This document shows positions 1-8,683 of a stretch of DNA of 64,000 nucleotides, one piece after another; position 1 is the stretch's first letter; each line of letters opens with the position of its first letter. The notes beneath the pieces are model-generated. The model did no database searches and had not been told where the DNA came from. It saw nothing but the letters and a program-made list of their open reading frames with translations. The stretch is from assembly GCA_050950205.1 (NCBI GenBank), contig JBMNHF010000023.1:1-64000 (forward strand). The letters are read 5' to 3'. The stretch is from WRAV01 sp050950205. GTDB taxonomy: Bacteria > Bacillota > Clostridia > Oscillospirales > Ruminococcaceae. The position numbers and the translations under genes were made by a program.

Positions 1-40
1 ACGTGACATCTTCGTCTTCTGCTATCAGAATCTTTTTCAT
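1..40 (-). CDS. Response regulator, N-terminal fragment
   Basis: Only the first 13 codons lie in the window and the gene runs off the left edge. The peptide MKKILIAEDEDVT is the beta-1 strand and acidic pocket (EDE) typical of a CheY-like receiver domain, so this is probably a two-component response regulator. The ATG at 40-38 follows a strong GAGGAGG ribosome site about 7 bases upstream. The output domain is not visible. It lies downstream of the lipoprotein gene on the same strand, with a 133-base gap that holds only a weak hairpin, so co-transcription is possible. Confidence 0.7.
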   Translation of the reverse strand, partial: MKKILIAEDEDVT

Positions 41-173
41 CGTTCTGTCCTCCTCGTCTGAATGTGTTTTGCAACCTGCCTGGGATGAAAAAAGCCGGCG
101 GCTTCTTGCATTTTCAAAAACAGGCGCAGTTGGATACCGGGCAGTAAAATTATTGCAAGCAAAGATTGCTATC

Positions 174-1499
174 CTACAAAAGCAAAAACAACTGGGTTTC
201 CAGTTCCCGCTGGGTGATGGCAAGGGGCTCCCCCGTGGTGGCGGGAATGTAGGCCTTGTACTGAAACATTCCCCGCTGAACCAAATCGATATAGTTTCTG
301 GTAAACTGATCCTGATAGTCCCGGGTGGAATACACCCCAATGCGCAACAGTTCGGTGGTTGCAAAATCCGTCACCGGGTCCACCTTGTAAAAGCGCCACT
401 CATTGCTTTCCGGCCGGCGCCGGATGGTGACATTCCCCACCCAACGCTCCGGGAAAAACACAAGATACCCTGCCTCCTCGTTGACAGCGGCGGAATAAAC
501 CCGCTGAAAGGAATAACCCGACTGGTCGGCGGAAGTATCGAGTCGAATATAATTGGTCAATGGAGGCGGCTCCAGCTCATCTTCCGAAAGATAGCCCGGC
601 AGTTCGGAATGGGTGGGAATTTCCACGTTGCCGTCCTCCTGCAAATCGACGCTCAACACCTCTTCCTCCCGGAAGGTTTCGCTGTACAGCTCAAAATTCA
701 CTTCCCCCACCAGAGATTGCAGCCCGTTGCGGCTGACCGAAACCACTTCGGTGGCGGTGTAGGTATCGGCGCGGCGCTGGTCGATATAAACGGCGTAGCC
801 ATCTTCCAAGCGGCCCCGGCACATCTGCAGCACCGAGGTCATGTCCGGGGAAAGGGGAAGTTCGCCCAAGACAGAAAGTCGCCCGTCCACCGTTCGGCCC
901 AACAAGGTGAGCTGGTAGTAATTGGAGCTGTCCTGACGAATGAGTAAGATTTCGTTGAGCCCGTCCCCAAAATAATTGTCTACATTCAGGCTCTCATAGC
1001 TCATCTGGGCCTCTCGGGTCCAGTCGCCTCCCTGATAGGTGTATACCCCCAAAGTGGAAGTGTCCTTGCGGGTGTTGTGCCACCCAATCAGCAGCGAATA
1101 GGCATCCCGATCCAGCAGATGGGAAAACTGAATGAAATCCACCTGATCTCCGCTGCCGGTAATGTCCCGGACCTGTTCAAAAAGACCGTCCTTGGTTTCC
1201 CGCAGCACCTTGGCACGAACCATTTCATCCTCCAGGCGGTGGGTGTAAAAAACAATGGCTTCCTGCAGGCCGTCGTTGTCCATATCAAAGAAAACAAAGG
1301 GGGAGCGGTAATCTCCCCGCTGAGGATACTGGTACAAAATATCGCTGGGGCTCACCGTGGCCTGCAACGCTTCCTCCACCATGGTCTGCCTCTGGTTTAG
1401 GCGGGGAGGAACCAGCAGATCCTCGGCATTCATGGAAATGGAGGCGCACCCTCCCAGCAGAAAAAGACATAGCGTTATTGCCAAAATGTTTCGCGCCAT
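174..1499 (-). CDS. Secreted lipoprotein with FG-GAP-like segment
   Basis: A predicted 441-aa lipoprotein. The chosen ATG begins MARNILAITLCLFLLGGC, a short signal peptide ending in the lipobox LGGC, so Cys18 should be lipidated and the protein anchored outside the membrane. An AGGAGGG site sits just upstream; the longer in-frame start lacks a signal peptide. Around residues 70-80, FVFFDMDNDGLQEAIVF resembles the Asp-rich calcium loop of FG-GAP/VCBS repeats, and DNYFGDGLNEILLI near residue 175 looks like a second one, which suggests a beta-propeller-like fold. Function is unknown. The neighbouring response regulator raises the possibility of a sensory role, which is inference only. Confidence 0.75.
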   Translation of the reverse strand: MARNILAITLCLFLLGGCASISMNAEDLLVPPRLNQRQTMVEEALQATVSPSDILYQYPQRGDYRSPFVFFDMDNDGLQEAIVFYTHRLEDEMVRAKVLRETKDGLFEQVRDITGSGDQVDFIQFSHLLDRDAYSLLIGWHNTRKDTSTLGVYTYQGGDWTREAQMSYESLNVDNYFGDGLNEILLIRQDSSNYYQLTLLGRTVDGRLSVLGELPLSPDMTSVLQMCRGRLEDGYAVYIDQRRADTYTATEVVSVSRNGLQSLVGEVNFELYSETFREEEVLSVDLQEDGNVEIPTHSELPGYLSEDELEPPPLTNYIRLDTSADQSGYSFQRVYSAAVNEEAGYLVFFPERWVGNVTIRRRPESNEWRFYKVDPVTDFATTELLRIGVYSTRDYQDQFTRNYIDLVQRGMFQYKAYIPATTGEPLAITQRELETQLFLLL

Positions 1500-1715
1500 G
1501 TCCGCCCTCCTAACATTACTGCCATTCTCCACCCTGCTCCGCTGCAGCCTATGAAAAATACGTCCAACCGAAGTGCCCGCTTGCAATTTTGATGATTCGC
1601 CATGCAATTCAGCCGGTGGATCTTCCTTTCATTCCTGCAAGGGATAGCCTATCCTGTTATTCTACTTTATCCTGTGGAAAAAGTCAATAAAACCGCGGTA
1701 TCAAGCGCCCTTTTG

Positions 1716-2453
1716 TCACTTTGCATCACGGGTTTCCCCAATGAGATCCCGCAGCACTTCTCCCGCTGCGATCAGCCCCGCCACAGGGGGCACAAAGGAG
1801 ACACTGCCCGGCACACTCCGCTTGCCCTGCCGGGGTGCTTCGGAAGAGCCGGCATCGGGGTGAACTGAGCGGGGTTCCTCGTCGGACCACACCACCTTAA
1901 GGGCGGAAACCTCTCGTTTGCGCAGCTCCCGGCGCATCACCCGACAAAGAGGACAGACCCGGGTTTCGTAAAGATCGCTGACCCGAAAGCGGGTGGGATC
2001 CAGTTTGTTGCCTGCCCCCATACAGCTGATGAGGGGAATGTTGCGCCTGACACATTCCTCTGCCAGCGCCAGCTTGGCGGATACCGTATCAATGGCGTCG
2101 AGGATGTAGTCGGGAGCCGGTTCCAACAACTCCGAGACGTTTTCTGGCAGGACAAACAGCTCCCGAACCTCCACTTGGGCTTGGGGAGCCACCAAGGCAA
2201 TGCGCTGGGCCATGGCTTGGGTTTTGGGCTGTCCCACCGTTTGGGTGGTGGCCAAAAGCTGCCGGTTGAGGTTGGAAAGGGCCACCCGGTCGCTATCCAC
2301 CAGTAAAAGGGTGCCCACTCCACAACGGGCCAGCGCCTCGGCGGCATGGGAACCGACGCCCCCCAGTCCAATTACCGCCACCCGGGACCGGGCAAGCTGG
2401 GCCAAAGCGGCTTTTCCCAGCAACAGCTCCACCCGGGACAGTGCGTGTTCCAT
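1716..2453 (-). CDS. tcdA: tRNA threonylcarbamoyladenosine dehydratase
   Basis: A 245-aa E1-like enzyme of the ThiF/HesA/MoeB superfamily. TcdA (CsdL/YgdL) uses ATP to dehydrate t6A37 of tRNA to the cyclic ct6A form. The nucleotide-binding loop is IGLGGVGSHAAEAL (from residue 28), followed by VDSDRVALSNLNRQ with the conserved Asp, Asn and Arg. The pair CPLC near residue 190 is typical of this subfamily, and the MRRELRKR stretch that follows fits the TcdA group rather than ThiF or MoeB. The length is normal for bacterial TcdA. The start has AGGTGATT upstream. It appears monocistronic. Confidence 0.9.
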   Translation of the reverse strand: MEHALSRVELLLGKAALAQLARSRVAVIGLGGVGSHAAEALARCGVGTLLLVDSDRVALSNLNRQLLATTQTVGQPKTQAMAQRIALVAPQAQVEVRELFVLPENVSELLEPAPDYILDAIDTVSAKLALAEECVRRNIPLISCMGAGNKLDPTRFRVSDLYETRVCPLCRVMRRELRKREVSALKVVWSDEEPRSVHPDAGSSEAPRQGKRSVPGSVSFVPPVAGLIAAGEVLRDLIGETRDAK

Positions 2454-2622
2454 CCAATCACCTGCCTGTTTGTATCATCAAGTGCCCATTCTGGAAAGTT
2501 TCACCACAGCAAGGTCTACTATAGCACAAAACCGCAACCTTTTCTTAAACAATTTAAAAATAAAAGCGCCGGAAAAACCGCCTCCCTAAGTTGGTTGGCG
2601 GTTTGATAAAGCACGGCAAAAA

Positions 2623-3180
2623 TCAGTTGTTTTGTAGAAAAGCCAAAAATGCATCCCCTTGCTCCTGCAGGTAAGGGGCGCTGGAAGAAAGCTTCAGCTT
2701 CTTTTCCTCATCCAACTGCTGCCAGACATCGGGTATGGTCAGCCGAGGATAGTTCATCACCTTCATGTTCAAAAAGCTGATGAGAGTGACCAAATGATCC
2801 TGGGCAAGCCCCGTTCCGGACATCCCCAGAGATGCGCCGCTGATGGCAGCCGGCTTTCCTGACAGCACCTGTGTGCCATCCGAATCCACAGGGCGCGAGA
2901 GCCAGTCTATGAGGTTTTTGAGCACACCGGGAAAAAAGTGATTGTATTCCGGTGTAAAAAACCAAACGCCGTCGGCAGATGCAATCACCTGCCGCACCCG
3001 CTGCACCGGCTCGGGAGGTGGAAACTCAATGTCCTCGTTCATCATGGGAACATCCGAATATTCCAGCAGCTCAAACTCTGCCCGATCCCCCACCGCTTCT
3101 TTGGCCAAAAGAGCCAGTTGGCGGTTGTAGGAATCTTTGCGCAGCGAGCCCACGACAGCCACTATTTTAGGCTTTTTCAT
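2623..3180 (-). CDS. NADPH-dependent FMN reductase
   Basis: A 185-aa flavodoxin-fold reductase of the FMN_red family (the azoreductase/chromate reductase-like YieF group). The N-terminus MKKPKIVAVVGSLRKDSYNRQLA has the FMN phosphate-binding loop GSLRKDSYNRQ. FFTPEYNHFFPGVLKNLIDW (from about residue 77) is the hallmark PEYNxxxPGxLKNxIDW motif. The enzyme should transfer electrons from NADPH to FMN or to quinone-like acceptors in the cytoplasm; the physiological substrate cannot be told. The ATG at 3180 follows AAGGGGGAAAG. A longer in-frame reading upstream adds residues foreign to the family and was discarded. Confidence 0.88.
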   Translation of the reverse strand: MKKPKIVAVVGSLRKDSYNRQLALLAKEAVGDRAEFELLEYSDVPMMNEDIEFPPPEPVQRVRQVIASADGVWFFTPEYNHFFPGVLKNLIDWLSRPVDSDGTQVLSGKPAAISGASLGMSGTGLAQDHLVTLISFLNMKVMNYPRLTIPDVWQQLDEEKKLKLSSSAPYLQEQGDAFLAFLQNN

Positions 3181-3345
3181 AACACTTTCCCCCTTCTGTG
3201 TACTGTTTTCAGTATAACAAAAAATTTGGGATTCATTCCAAAAGGGACAAGTTTTTTCCCGGTAAATCCCAAGAGTCCACTTGTCGGTTCCTGTCATTTT
3301 TGTCTGTTAAGAGGAAAAGTATCTTAGCCGTTGGGTTCCGCTCTT

Positions 3346-4305
3346 TTATTCCTGCATACGGCCCAACATGGCAGCGCCGATCATACCTGCATGGTTGCCA
3401 AGGGTGCAGATTTGCAGCCGGGTGCTGGGAAGCTGCGAGCCGCCGTAAATCTCCCGGTTTACCTTCTCTCTCAACGGAAGAAGGAGGGTATCCCCTTCCT
3501 TGGAAATGCCGCCACCAATGCAAATCAGTTCCGGCTGAAGGGCATTGATGATGTTGGCAATCCCGCAAGCCAGATAGCTCAGGAACAAATCCACCACTCG
3601 GCTGCCGGCTTGGTCCCCTGCCCGCATGGCATCAAATGCCGTTCGGCCATTGACTTTGCCCTGCTGTGCTGCGATGGAGTGCATGAGACTTTCGGGGCTT
3701 CTTACCATCTCCTCCTCGGTTAAGTGAATCAACCCGGTGGCGGAAGCATAAGCTTCGAAACAGCCCTTTCTGCCGCAGTTGCAGGACCTGCCCCCCTGAA
3801 CAATCACCATGTGGCCGAATTCTCCGCCGCCAAAGTAATGGCCGGATTCGATCCGGTGGTTGAGGATGATCCCCGAGCCGACTCCGGTGCCGATGGTGAG
3901 CACCACCGCACTGGCAGCTCCCTTGGCGCTGCCTGCCAGATACTCCCCCACCGCCGCCACATTGGCATCGTTTTGTATGTAAACCGGCAGATTCCGGGGC
4001 AGAAGGCGGGAGAGCTCTTCCCGCAGTGGAAAATCCCACCAACCTAAATTGGCAGCATGGATAACAACACCTCTGTCGGGATTGACGGTGCCGGGGGCTC
4101 CGGCTCCTAAATCCTTCACCTGTTCCCAGCTTAGGTTTTCCTGCTCCAAAAGCTGCGTGGCAGACGCCACGATATCCCGGCAGATTGCCTGGGGCGGTCG
4201 GGGAAGGCCTGTGGGAACGGAACGGGAGGAAAGCAGCTCCCCCCCATCATCCACAAGTCCAACCTTGATGGCTGTGCCGCCTAAATCTACGCCCAGATGT
4301 ACCAC
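3346..4305 (-). CDS. ROK-family sugar kinase (glucokinase-like)
   Basis: A 319-aa ROK-family kinase, most like Gram-positive glucokinases that phosphorylate glucose with ATP. VVHLGVDLGGTAIK is the first phosphate loop. IQNDANVAAVGEY carries the catalytic Asp, TIGTGVGSGI the second phosphate motif and GGGEFGH the sugar-contacting Glu and His. CNCGRKGCFE is the zinc site CxCGxxGCxE that defines ROK proteins. I chose a GTG start at 4305 because GGAGGG sits 6 bases upstream and the next residues begin the fold; the longer ATG reading would add 19 non-homologous residues. Substrate preference among glucose, fructose and amino sugars is uncertain. Confidence 0.87.
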   Translation of the reverse strand: MVHLGVDLGGTAIKVGLVDDGGELLSSRSVPTGLPRPPQAICRDIVASATQLLEQENLSWEQVKDLGAGAPGTVNPDRGVVIHAANLGWWDFPLREELSRLLPRNLPVYIQNDANVAAVGEYLAGSAKGAASAVVLTIGTGVGSGIILNHRIESGHYFGGGEFGHMVIVQGGRSCNCGRKGCFEAYASATGLIHLTEEEMVRSPESLMHSIAAQQGKVNGRTAFDAMRAGDQAGSRVVDLFLSYLACGIANIINALQPELICIGGGISKEGDTLLLPLREKVNREIYGGSQLPSTRLQICTLGNHAGMIGAAMLGRMQE

Positions 4306-4452
4306 GCCACTCCCTCCAGCACTTCGGCTCGATTGACCCTCAAAACAAGTTTCCCACTGCAAAAAATACTGATTTTATCATACCACAAAGAACCGAATTC
4401 TCCAACGCTTTTACAGTAGGATTTTGTCTGCCAAGGCAAGGGGCGCCCCCAT

Positions 4453-5241
4453 CTAAAACACAATGACGGGGTGTGGGGTTTGGGCAGGGGCTACGCTCAA
4501 CAGGTAGTCCACTCCCTCCCGGGCTCCCGCTTCCTCCAAAGCTCCTCGGGTGGTAAGATAGGCAATATCGGGCAGGTTGTTGTTCTGACTTAAGTGGCCC
4601 AGTACAAACCGGGTGGTGCCCCGCTGTGCCAGATAGGTGGCCAAAAGGGCTCCCGCCTCGTTGGAAAGATGGCCTTTTTCCCCTTCTACCCGCCGCTTGA
4701 GAAACCAGGGGTAGCTTCCGGCTCGCAGCATGGCGGGATCGTAATTGGATTCCAGCAGAACTAAATCACACCCCGTCAGGGCAGAGCGGATTGCATCGTT
4801 GACATGCCCAAGGTCGGTGGCAATTCCCACCGTTCTGCCGTCGGGCAGGCAAAAGCGCAGTCCCACCGGATCGGCAGCGTCGTGGGGAATGGCAAAGGAT
4901 TGGATACCGATCCCCCCCAACTCCCGCCCCCCGGTCAGCTCTACCAAAACGGCCCCCGGCGGCACCGCTTCCATCGCCTCCAGGGCGGACAGAGTGCCGG
5001 CGGAGGCATAAATGGGCAGCCTGAGCTTCCGGGTTAGAGAGCAAAGCCCCTTAACGTGGTCGGTGTGTTCGTGGGTAATCACAATCCCCAGCAGCTCTTC
5101 CAGCCGGACATCCAAACTGTCCAAAGCCTTTTTCAGGTTTCGGGGCCCCATGCCGGCATCCACCAGCAGCGAGGCTCCGCCCCCCGATATGTAATAGCAG
5201 TTCCCTTTGCTGGAACTGCACAAGGTGCAAAAGCGAGACAT
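4453..5241 (-). CDS. MBL-fold metallo-hydrolase, WalJ/YycJ type
   Basis: A 262-aa metallo-beta-lactamase-fold protein. MSRFCTLCSSSKGNCYYI near the N-terminus and the zinc motif THEHTDHVKG (HxHxDH) match the YycJ/WalJ group, which in Bacillus and Streptococcus belongs to the WalRK locus and affects cell-wall and DNA-replication coordination. Further metal ligands are likely in HDAADP, ATDLGH and LGHLSQNN. Here there is no walR or walK next to it; the neighbours are a ROK kinase and a small membrane protein. The ATG at 5241 is preceded by GGGAGGAAAT. Function by family only. Confidence 0.82.
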   Translation of the reverse strand: MSRFCTLCSSSKGNCYYISGGGASLLVDAGMGPRNLKKALDSLDVRLEELLGIVITHEHTDHVKGLCSLTRKLRLPIYASAGTLSALEAMEAVPPGAVLVELTGGRELGGIGIQSFAIPHDAADPVGLRFCLPDGRTVGIATDLGHVNDAIRSALTGCDLVLLESNYDPAMLRAGSYPWFLKRRVEGEKGHLSNEAGALLATYLAQRGTTRFVLGHLSQNNNLPDIAYLTTRGALEEAGAREGVDYLLSVAPAQTPHPVIVF

Positions 5242-5289
5242 ATTTCCTCCCAAGACCAAATATGGGCAGATCGGTTTTGCGCAGCTTGC

Positions 5290-5826
5290 TTATCGCCGCA
5301 AAATGCGGGGCCGGAACCACCGGATGTATAGGGTGTAATGCCGGGTAAGAGCCACGTCGTAGATGATAAAAATCACATTGCCAAAGACCAGCAAAATCAA
5401 GGCTGTATATCGGCCGAAATCCCCCAGACCCTCCAGCAGCTCCTTCATCCCCAGTACATAAAAGACAAAGGCAAATCCCCCCACCACCGAGGCGTTGAAG
5501 ATGAAAATCTTTACAATATATTCCAAAATGCGGCTGGGCAAGCACTCCAGCTTTTGCTTGAGGATGGGGTAGTATCCAAAAAAGACCAGAAACATCATGG
5601 CGGCTTCTTTATCCGCCGCCACAAAAATCGAAATAATTCCCACGCTGATATACACCATCACCGCGGTTTTGGGTCCCAGCTCCACCACCACGGGAATCAG
5701 CATGGCTCCTGCCAGCATAGGAATCGCATAGGTGGCAAAGGGGGCCAGCCCTGTCATAAACATCAGGGCAACGCAAAGGGCGGAAAACATCCCGCCCAAC
5801 GCAATTTGTGTGCTTTTTCTGCTCAT
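5290..5826 (-). CDS. Six-helix integral membrane protein, unknown
   Basis: A 178-aa protein made almost entirely of hydrophobic segments, with about five or six predicted helices and a basic tail (RWFRPRILRR). The N-terminus TQIALGGMFSALCVALMFMTG resembles the start of ECF-transporter S-components and related small membrane proteins, but I cannot assign a substrate. Its start lies 13 bases after the stop of the Cys-rich J-domain gene, which suggests one transcript and possibly linked function. The ribosome site (GGGGACTGGGAT) is weak, so translation may be coupled to the upstream gene. Confidence 0.7.
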   Translation of the reverse strand: MSRKSTQIALGGMFSALCVALMFMTGLAPFATYAIPMLAGAMLIPVVVELGPKTAVMVYISVGIISIFVAADKEAAMMFLVFFGYYPILKQKLECLPSRILEYIVKIFIFNASVVGGFAFVFYVLGMKELLEGLGDFGRYTALILLVFGNVIFIIYDVALTRHYTLYIRWFRPRILRR

Positions 5827-5839
5827 ATCCCAGTCCCCG

Positions 5840-6445
5840 TCAGCAGCAGCGAATCAAGTCGCCGCCCATGCACTCGCAGCAGCAGTCGGCACAGTACAGG
5901 GTGGTGCAGACATCGCAGATGGAGCAGCCATTCACAGAGCCGGTGTGGTAAACGTTATGAGGCCGCCCATTGGCCCGCTGCCACTGAAGCTGCCCCAGCG
6001 CCGCCTGGTATTCCCGATTGTTGGGATTCATCTCCACCGCCCGGGCAAAGTTTTCATAGGCCTGCTCCATCCATCCCCGGCTGTATTGAATGCTGCCCTT
6101 GAGAAAATGCCATTCCCCATCCCGCATATGGCGGGGCACTCCGTCCAGCAGTTCCTCCGCCTCGGTGATACGACCAGCGTTAATCAGCCTGCGAATATCC
6201 CAAAACTGGGACTGTTGTCCAGTGGGGCCGCTTTGATAGGAGGTGTTTTGCCCCCTGCGGCGCATGGCCATGATGGTATCGTAAGCCTCGTTGATCTCCT
6301 TCATCTTTTCGGCAGCCAGATCGCTTAAAGGGTTGCCGACATAAGAATCGGGATGATATTTTCGCGCCAGTTCCCGGTAGGCGTTTTTCACTTCATCGTC
6401 ACTTGCGTTGGGCGATACACCCAATACCTTGTAGGGATCGCTCAT
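5840..6445 (-). CDS. J-domain protein with Cys-rich tail
   Basis: A 201-aa protein. Residues 1-65 form a J domain: DPYKVLGVSPNASDDEVKNAYRELARKYHPDSY keeps the HPD motif needed to stimulate DnaK ATPase. The middle (about 85-150) looks like a TPR-type helical repeat (WHFLKGSIQYSRGWMEQAYENF). The last 30 residues hold ten cysteines, CSICDVCTTLYCADCCCEC followed by a terminal CC, likely a metal or iron-sulfur site or a disulfide-rich patch. It lacks the G/F and zinc-finger arrangement of DnaJ, so it is a specialised co-chaperone. AAAGGAG precedes the ATG. Upstream lies a DUF5685-like gene, downstream a membrane protein. Confidence 0.82.
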   Translation of the reverse strand: MSDPYKVLGVSPNASDDEVKNAYRELARKYHPDSYVGNPLSDLAAEKMKEINEAYDTIMAMRRRGQNTSYQSGPTGQQSQFWDIRRLINAGRITEAEELLDGVPRHMRDGEWHFLKGSIQYSRGWMEQAYENFARAVEMNPNNREYQAALGQLQWQRANGRPHNVYHTGSVNGCSICDVCTTLYCADCCCECMGGDLIRCC

Positions 6446-6637
6446 GCTACCCTCTCTCCTTTAGGGGCCTGATGCAATGCACTTGCAGCCCGTCTTTTTG
6501 GGGATTTTAGCGCCTTTTGGCATCCCGTATTCATTGCGCGAAACTCCAGATACAATATGCTTTCCTTATGGACCCTGCAATGCACCAAAACACCCTCAAT
6601 CCATTTTTCTTCTGATTGTGAAAAAACCGCTTAGGAT

Positions 6638-7621
6638 TCACTGGGAATCCGTTGTCTGACCAGGATGACATTGGGACGCTTCATCCCCTGAATGGGCCGC
6701 CACACAGCCTGCACATCCGGCGGGTTGTTCTTGACCCAAAGCCCTTTTCTTCGGAGAGCGGCGCAGCAAAATTTCGTCTGCCCCCGCCCGCAGCCCCTGA
6801 TAAAATACATTATCCAAGATGGAGGAAAACAATCCGGTGTCCAGTAGTTGGTAAGCTTTGGCTGCTTCCCCCGCTGTTAGGTAAAGAACGTCCCTTCCGT
6901 ATCGGTAAACCTCCGCCAGCTGCTGCTCCCCCGCGCCTTTTTCCAAATGATACCGCAGGGCAAAGGGATTGTAGGAGCCTGTTTTCAAATCATCGGAAAG
7001 ATCATCCAAAGCATCGCAGAGATAGACGTAGCGGCCCACCAGATACCCCATCCGCTCCAGCACCCTTTGTTGCCGGGCATCAAAGGAAAGTTGCGCAAAA
7101 ATACCCGCCATGGCCTTGGCGGTGGGTTCGCAGGCAGCATCTACGCTGGCACACCCCTCCCGCTCCAGGTTTTGCTGGGCAGCCATGGTCTGGGCAACCA
7201 TCGCTTCGCAGGCGGGTTGGCGAGCCGCCGCTTTTTTGTGGGCAGCCGCCGCTGCAGGCCTGAGCATTCCCCAGCCTATGCGGCCGATGGGACCGCTATC
7301 CGTCATATTATCCAACAGTTTGTAGTATAACAGTAACAGGGCGGTGTCGGCCGAAAAGGCCAGGATTTCTCCCGGCTGGCAGACCGTCAGCTTCCTGAGC
7401 GGATTGACAAAGCAGCGCCTGCGCTCAAACACCGGTTTGGCATCCTGGGTGACGGTGTAGTGAAGCATGGCTAAAAAGACAAAGTCATAGCTCAAAGTCA
7501 GCCGCGCCGCCGGCCCAAACGCATCGCCCAACTGCCCGCAAAGGCCACAGTACACCGCTTTGTAGGTGTCCAGCTCTCGGACGCGCAGATCGGGCTTAAA
7601 GGGCTTTACATATCCAAACAA
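6638..7621 (-). CDS. DUF5685-like protein, unknown function
   Basis: A predicted 327-aa protein. The N-terminus LFGYVKPFKPDLRVREL, followed by YKAVYCGLCGQLG with a CxxC pair, matches what I recall of the DUF5685 family of clostridial proteins encoded beside J-domain genes. I chose TTG at 7621 because AAAGGAAAAG lies just upstream and FGYVxPxKPxL is the usual start; an ATG at 7669 has no ribosome site. Most of the protein is helical. The last 35 or so codons (6640-6745) have unusual codon use and the +1 frame stays open there to a stop at 6631, so the C-terminus may be frameshifted. Confidence 0.68.
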   Translation of the reverse strand: MFGYVKPFKPDLRVRELDTYKAVYCGLCGQLGDAFGPAARLTLSYDFVFLAMLHYTVTQDAKPVFERRRCFVNPLRKLTVCQPGEILAFSADTALLLLYYKLLDNMTDSGPIGRIGWGMLRPAAAAAHKKAAARQPACEAMVAQTMAAQQNLEREGCASVDAACEPTAKAMAGIFAQLSFDARQQRVLERMGYLVGRYVYLCDALDDLSDDLKTGSYNPFALRYHLEKGAGEQQLAEVYRYGRDVLYLTAGEAAKAYQLLDTGLFSSILDNVFYQGLRAGADEILLRRSPKKRALGQEQPAGCAGCVAAHSGDEASQCHPGQTTDSQ

Positions 7622-7751
7622 CGATTGCTTTTCCTTTCCCGTATCGGCCAAGGTCTTGTCCAAGCCCATAATAACAGCTTATATTGTACTATAAACTGTC
7701 CATTACTTCTTTAATAAAATGTAAATACTTGAACCGAAAGGGGGCCTCTCC

Positions 7752-8321
7752 TTGCAGTGCTGGCTGCTGTTTTTTTTGGCTTTGGGCCTTGCCGCCGACG
7801 CCGCCACCGTCTCGATGGTCAATGGCATCTGCCACCCCCGCCGTCCGGTTCAGCTGGGATTGGTTTGCGGTTTGGCCTTTGGGTTTTTTCAAGGTCTTAT
7901 GCCCCTGATCGGTTATTTCGTGGGAATTTCCTTTTTCTATGTCATCAGTGGCATAGACCATTGGGTTGCCTTTCTCCTTCTGGCGGCCATCGGGATGAGG
8001 ATGGCTCTGGAATCTTTGAAGGAGGAAAAGGGACCCCAGCCGCCGCGAAGGCTGTCTATGCGCATTTTATTGCTTCAGGCCTTTGCCACCAGCGTAGACG
8101 CTTTGGCGGTGGGAATCGGTTTGGGCGTCATTGCAGTCAACATTGCACAGGCGGTTTTCCTCATTGGGGCGGTCACCTTTGTTTGCTGCTTTGTAGGGGT
8201 TCAGCTGGGGCGCTTGGTGGGCAACCGCTTCAGCCAAAAAGCACAGTTGCTGGGAGGGGTTTTGCTGGTGCTCATCGGCCTGCATATTCTGGTAGATCAT
8301 CTGGAAGCCGTCTGTTTTTAA
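7752..8321 (+). CDS. mntP: Putative manganese efflux pump MntP
   Basis: A 189-aa membrane protein with six predicted helices arranged as two similar halves. Each half carries a DA motif in its first helix, LGLAADAATVSM (near residue 15) and ATSVDALAVGIG (near residue 112), as in MntP/YebN pumps that export Mn(II). The cytoplasmic loop between the halves is charged (ESLKEEKGPQPPRR). The start is TTG at 7752 with AAGGGGG upstream. The gap to the previous divergent gene is only about 130 bases, too short for a manganese riboswitch, so the gene does not seem to be controlled by one. Confidence 0.85.
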   Translation: MQCWLLFFLALGLAADAATVSMVNGICHPRRPVQLGLVCGLAFGFFQGLMPLIGYFVGISFFYVISGIDHWVAFLLLAAIGMRMALESLKEEKGPQPPRRLSMRILLLQAFATSVDALAVGIGLGVIAVNIAQAVFLIGAVTFVCCFVGVQLGRLVGNRFSQKAQLLGGVLLVLIGLHILVDHLEAVCF

Positions 8322-8334
8322 CCACCGCCTTTGG

Positions 8335-8363
8335 TTGCTTTTTTGCTGGGAATGGTGTATAAA
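8335..8363 (+). promoter_or_regulatory. Promoter for the 79-aa membrane protein
   Basis: TTGCTT at 8335-8340 and TATAAA at 8358-8363 are separated by 17 bases. The start codon lies about 40 bases downstream, so the small gene has its own sigma-A-type promoter just after mntP. Confidence 0.55.
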
Positions 8364-8401
8364 AGAAGAAGCCACACTCATCCCACAGAAAGGACTGCAC
8401 C

Positions 8402-8641
8402 ATGAAAAAGCTTGCCGCAACCACCGCTCTTTTCTATGTTATCTTCCCCCTTACCGCTTTTGCTCAAACCGAAAGCGGCGGTGCTCCCATGGCTTTTTCC
8501 GCCCGCCTGGCTGTAGCCGGCCGGTTCTTTGGCGGCTTTTTGCTGGTAATGGGGGTAATTTTTGCCCTTTTGCTTGCCACTCCCCGCATTGCCGCCTGGG
8601 TAGATAAGCAGCGGAAAAAAAAGGACAAGCACAACATTTAG
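8402..8641 (+). CDS. Small secreted or membrane protein, unknown
   Basis: A 79-aa protein. Residues 1-22 (MKKLAATTALFYVIFPLTAFAQ) form a signal peptide with a likely AFA-Q cleavage site. Residues 42-63 (FGGFLLVMGVIFALLLATPRIA) form one membrane helix, followed by a very basic tail (KQRKKKDKH). The mature form would be a short single-span protein with a charged cytoplasmic end. AAAGGA precedes the ATG. It has its own promoter and an intrinsic terminator, so it is an independent transcription unit between mntP and the division cluster. The layout recalls small transporter subunits such as OadG, but no such partner is nearby. Confidence 0.7.
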   Translation: MKKLAATTALFYVIFPLTAFAQTESGGAPMAFSARLAVAGRFFGGFLLVMGVIFALLLATPRIAAWVDKQRKKKDKHNI

Positions 8642-8683
8642 TGCTTGAGTATATGTTCTTCACAAAATACAAGCTTATTGCAC

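Noticed and set aside
7622..7751. A manganese (yybP-ykoY) riboswitch before mntP
   Set aside because: The space is only about 130 bases, shared with the divergent gene, and the conserved riboswitch loops are not present.
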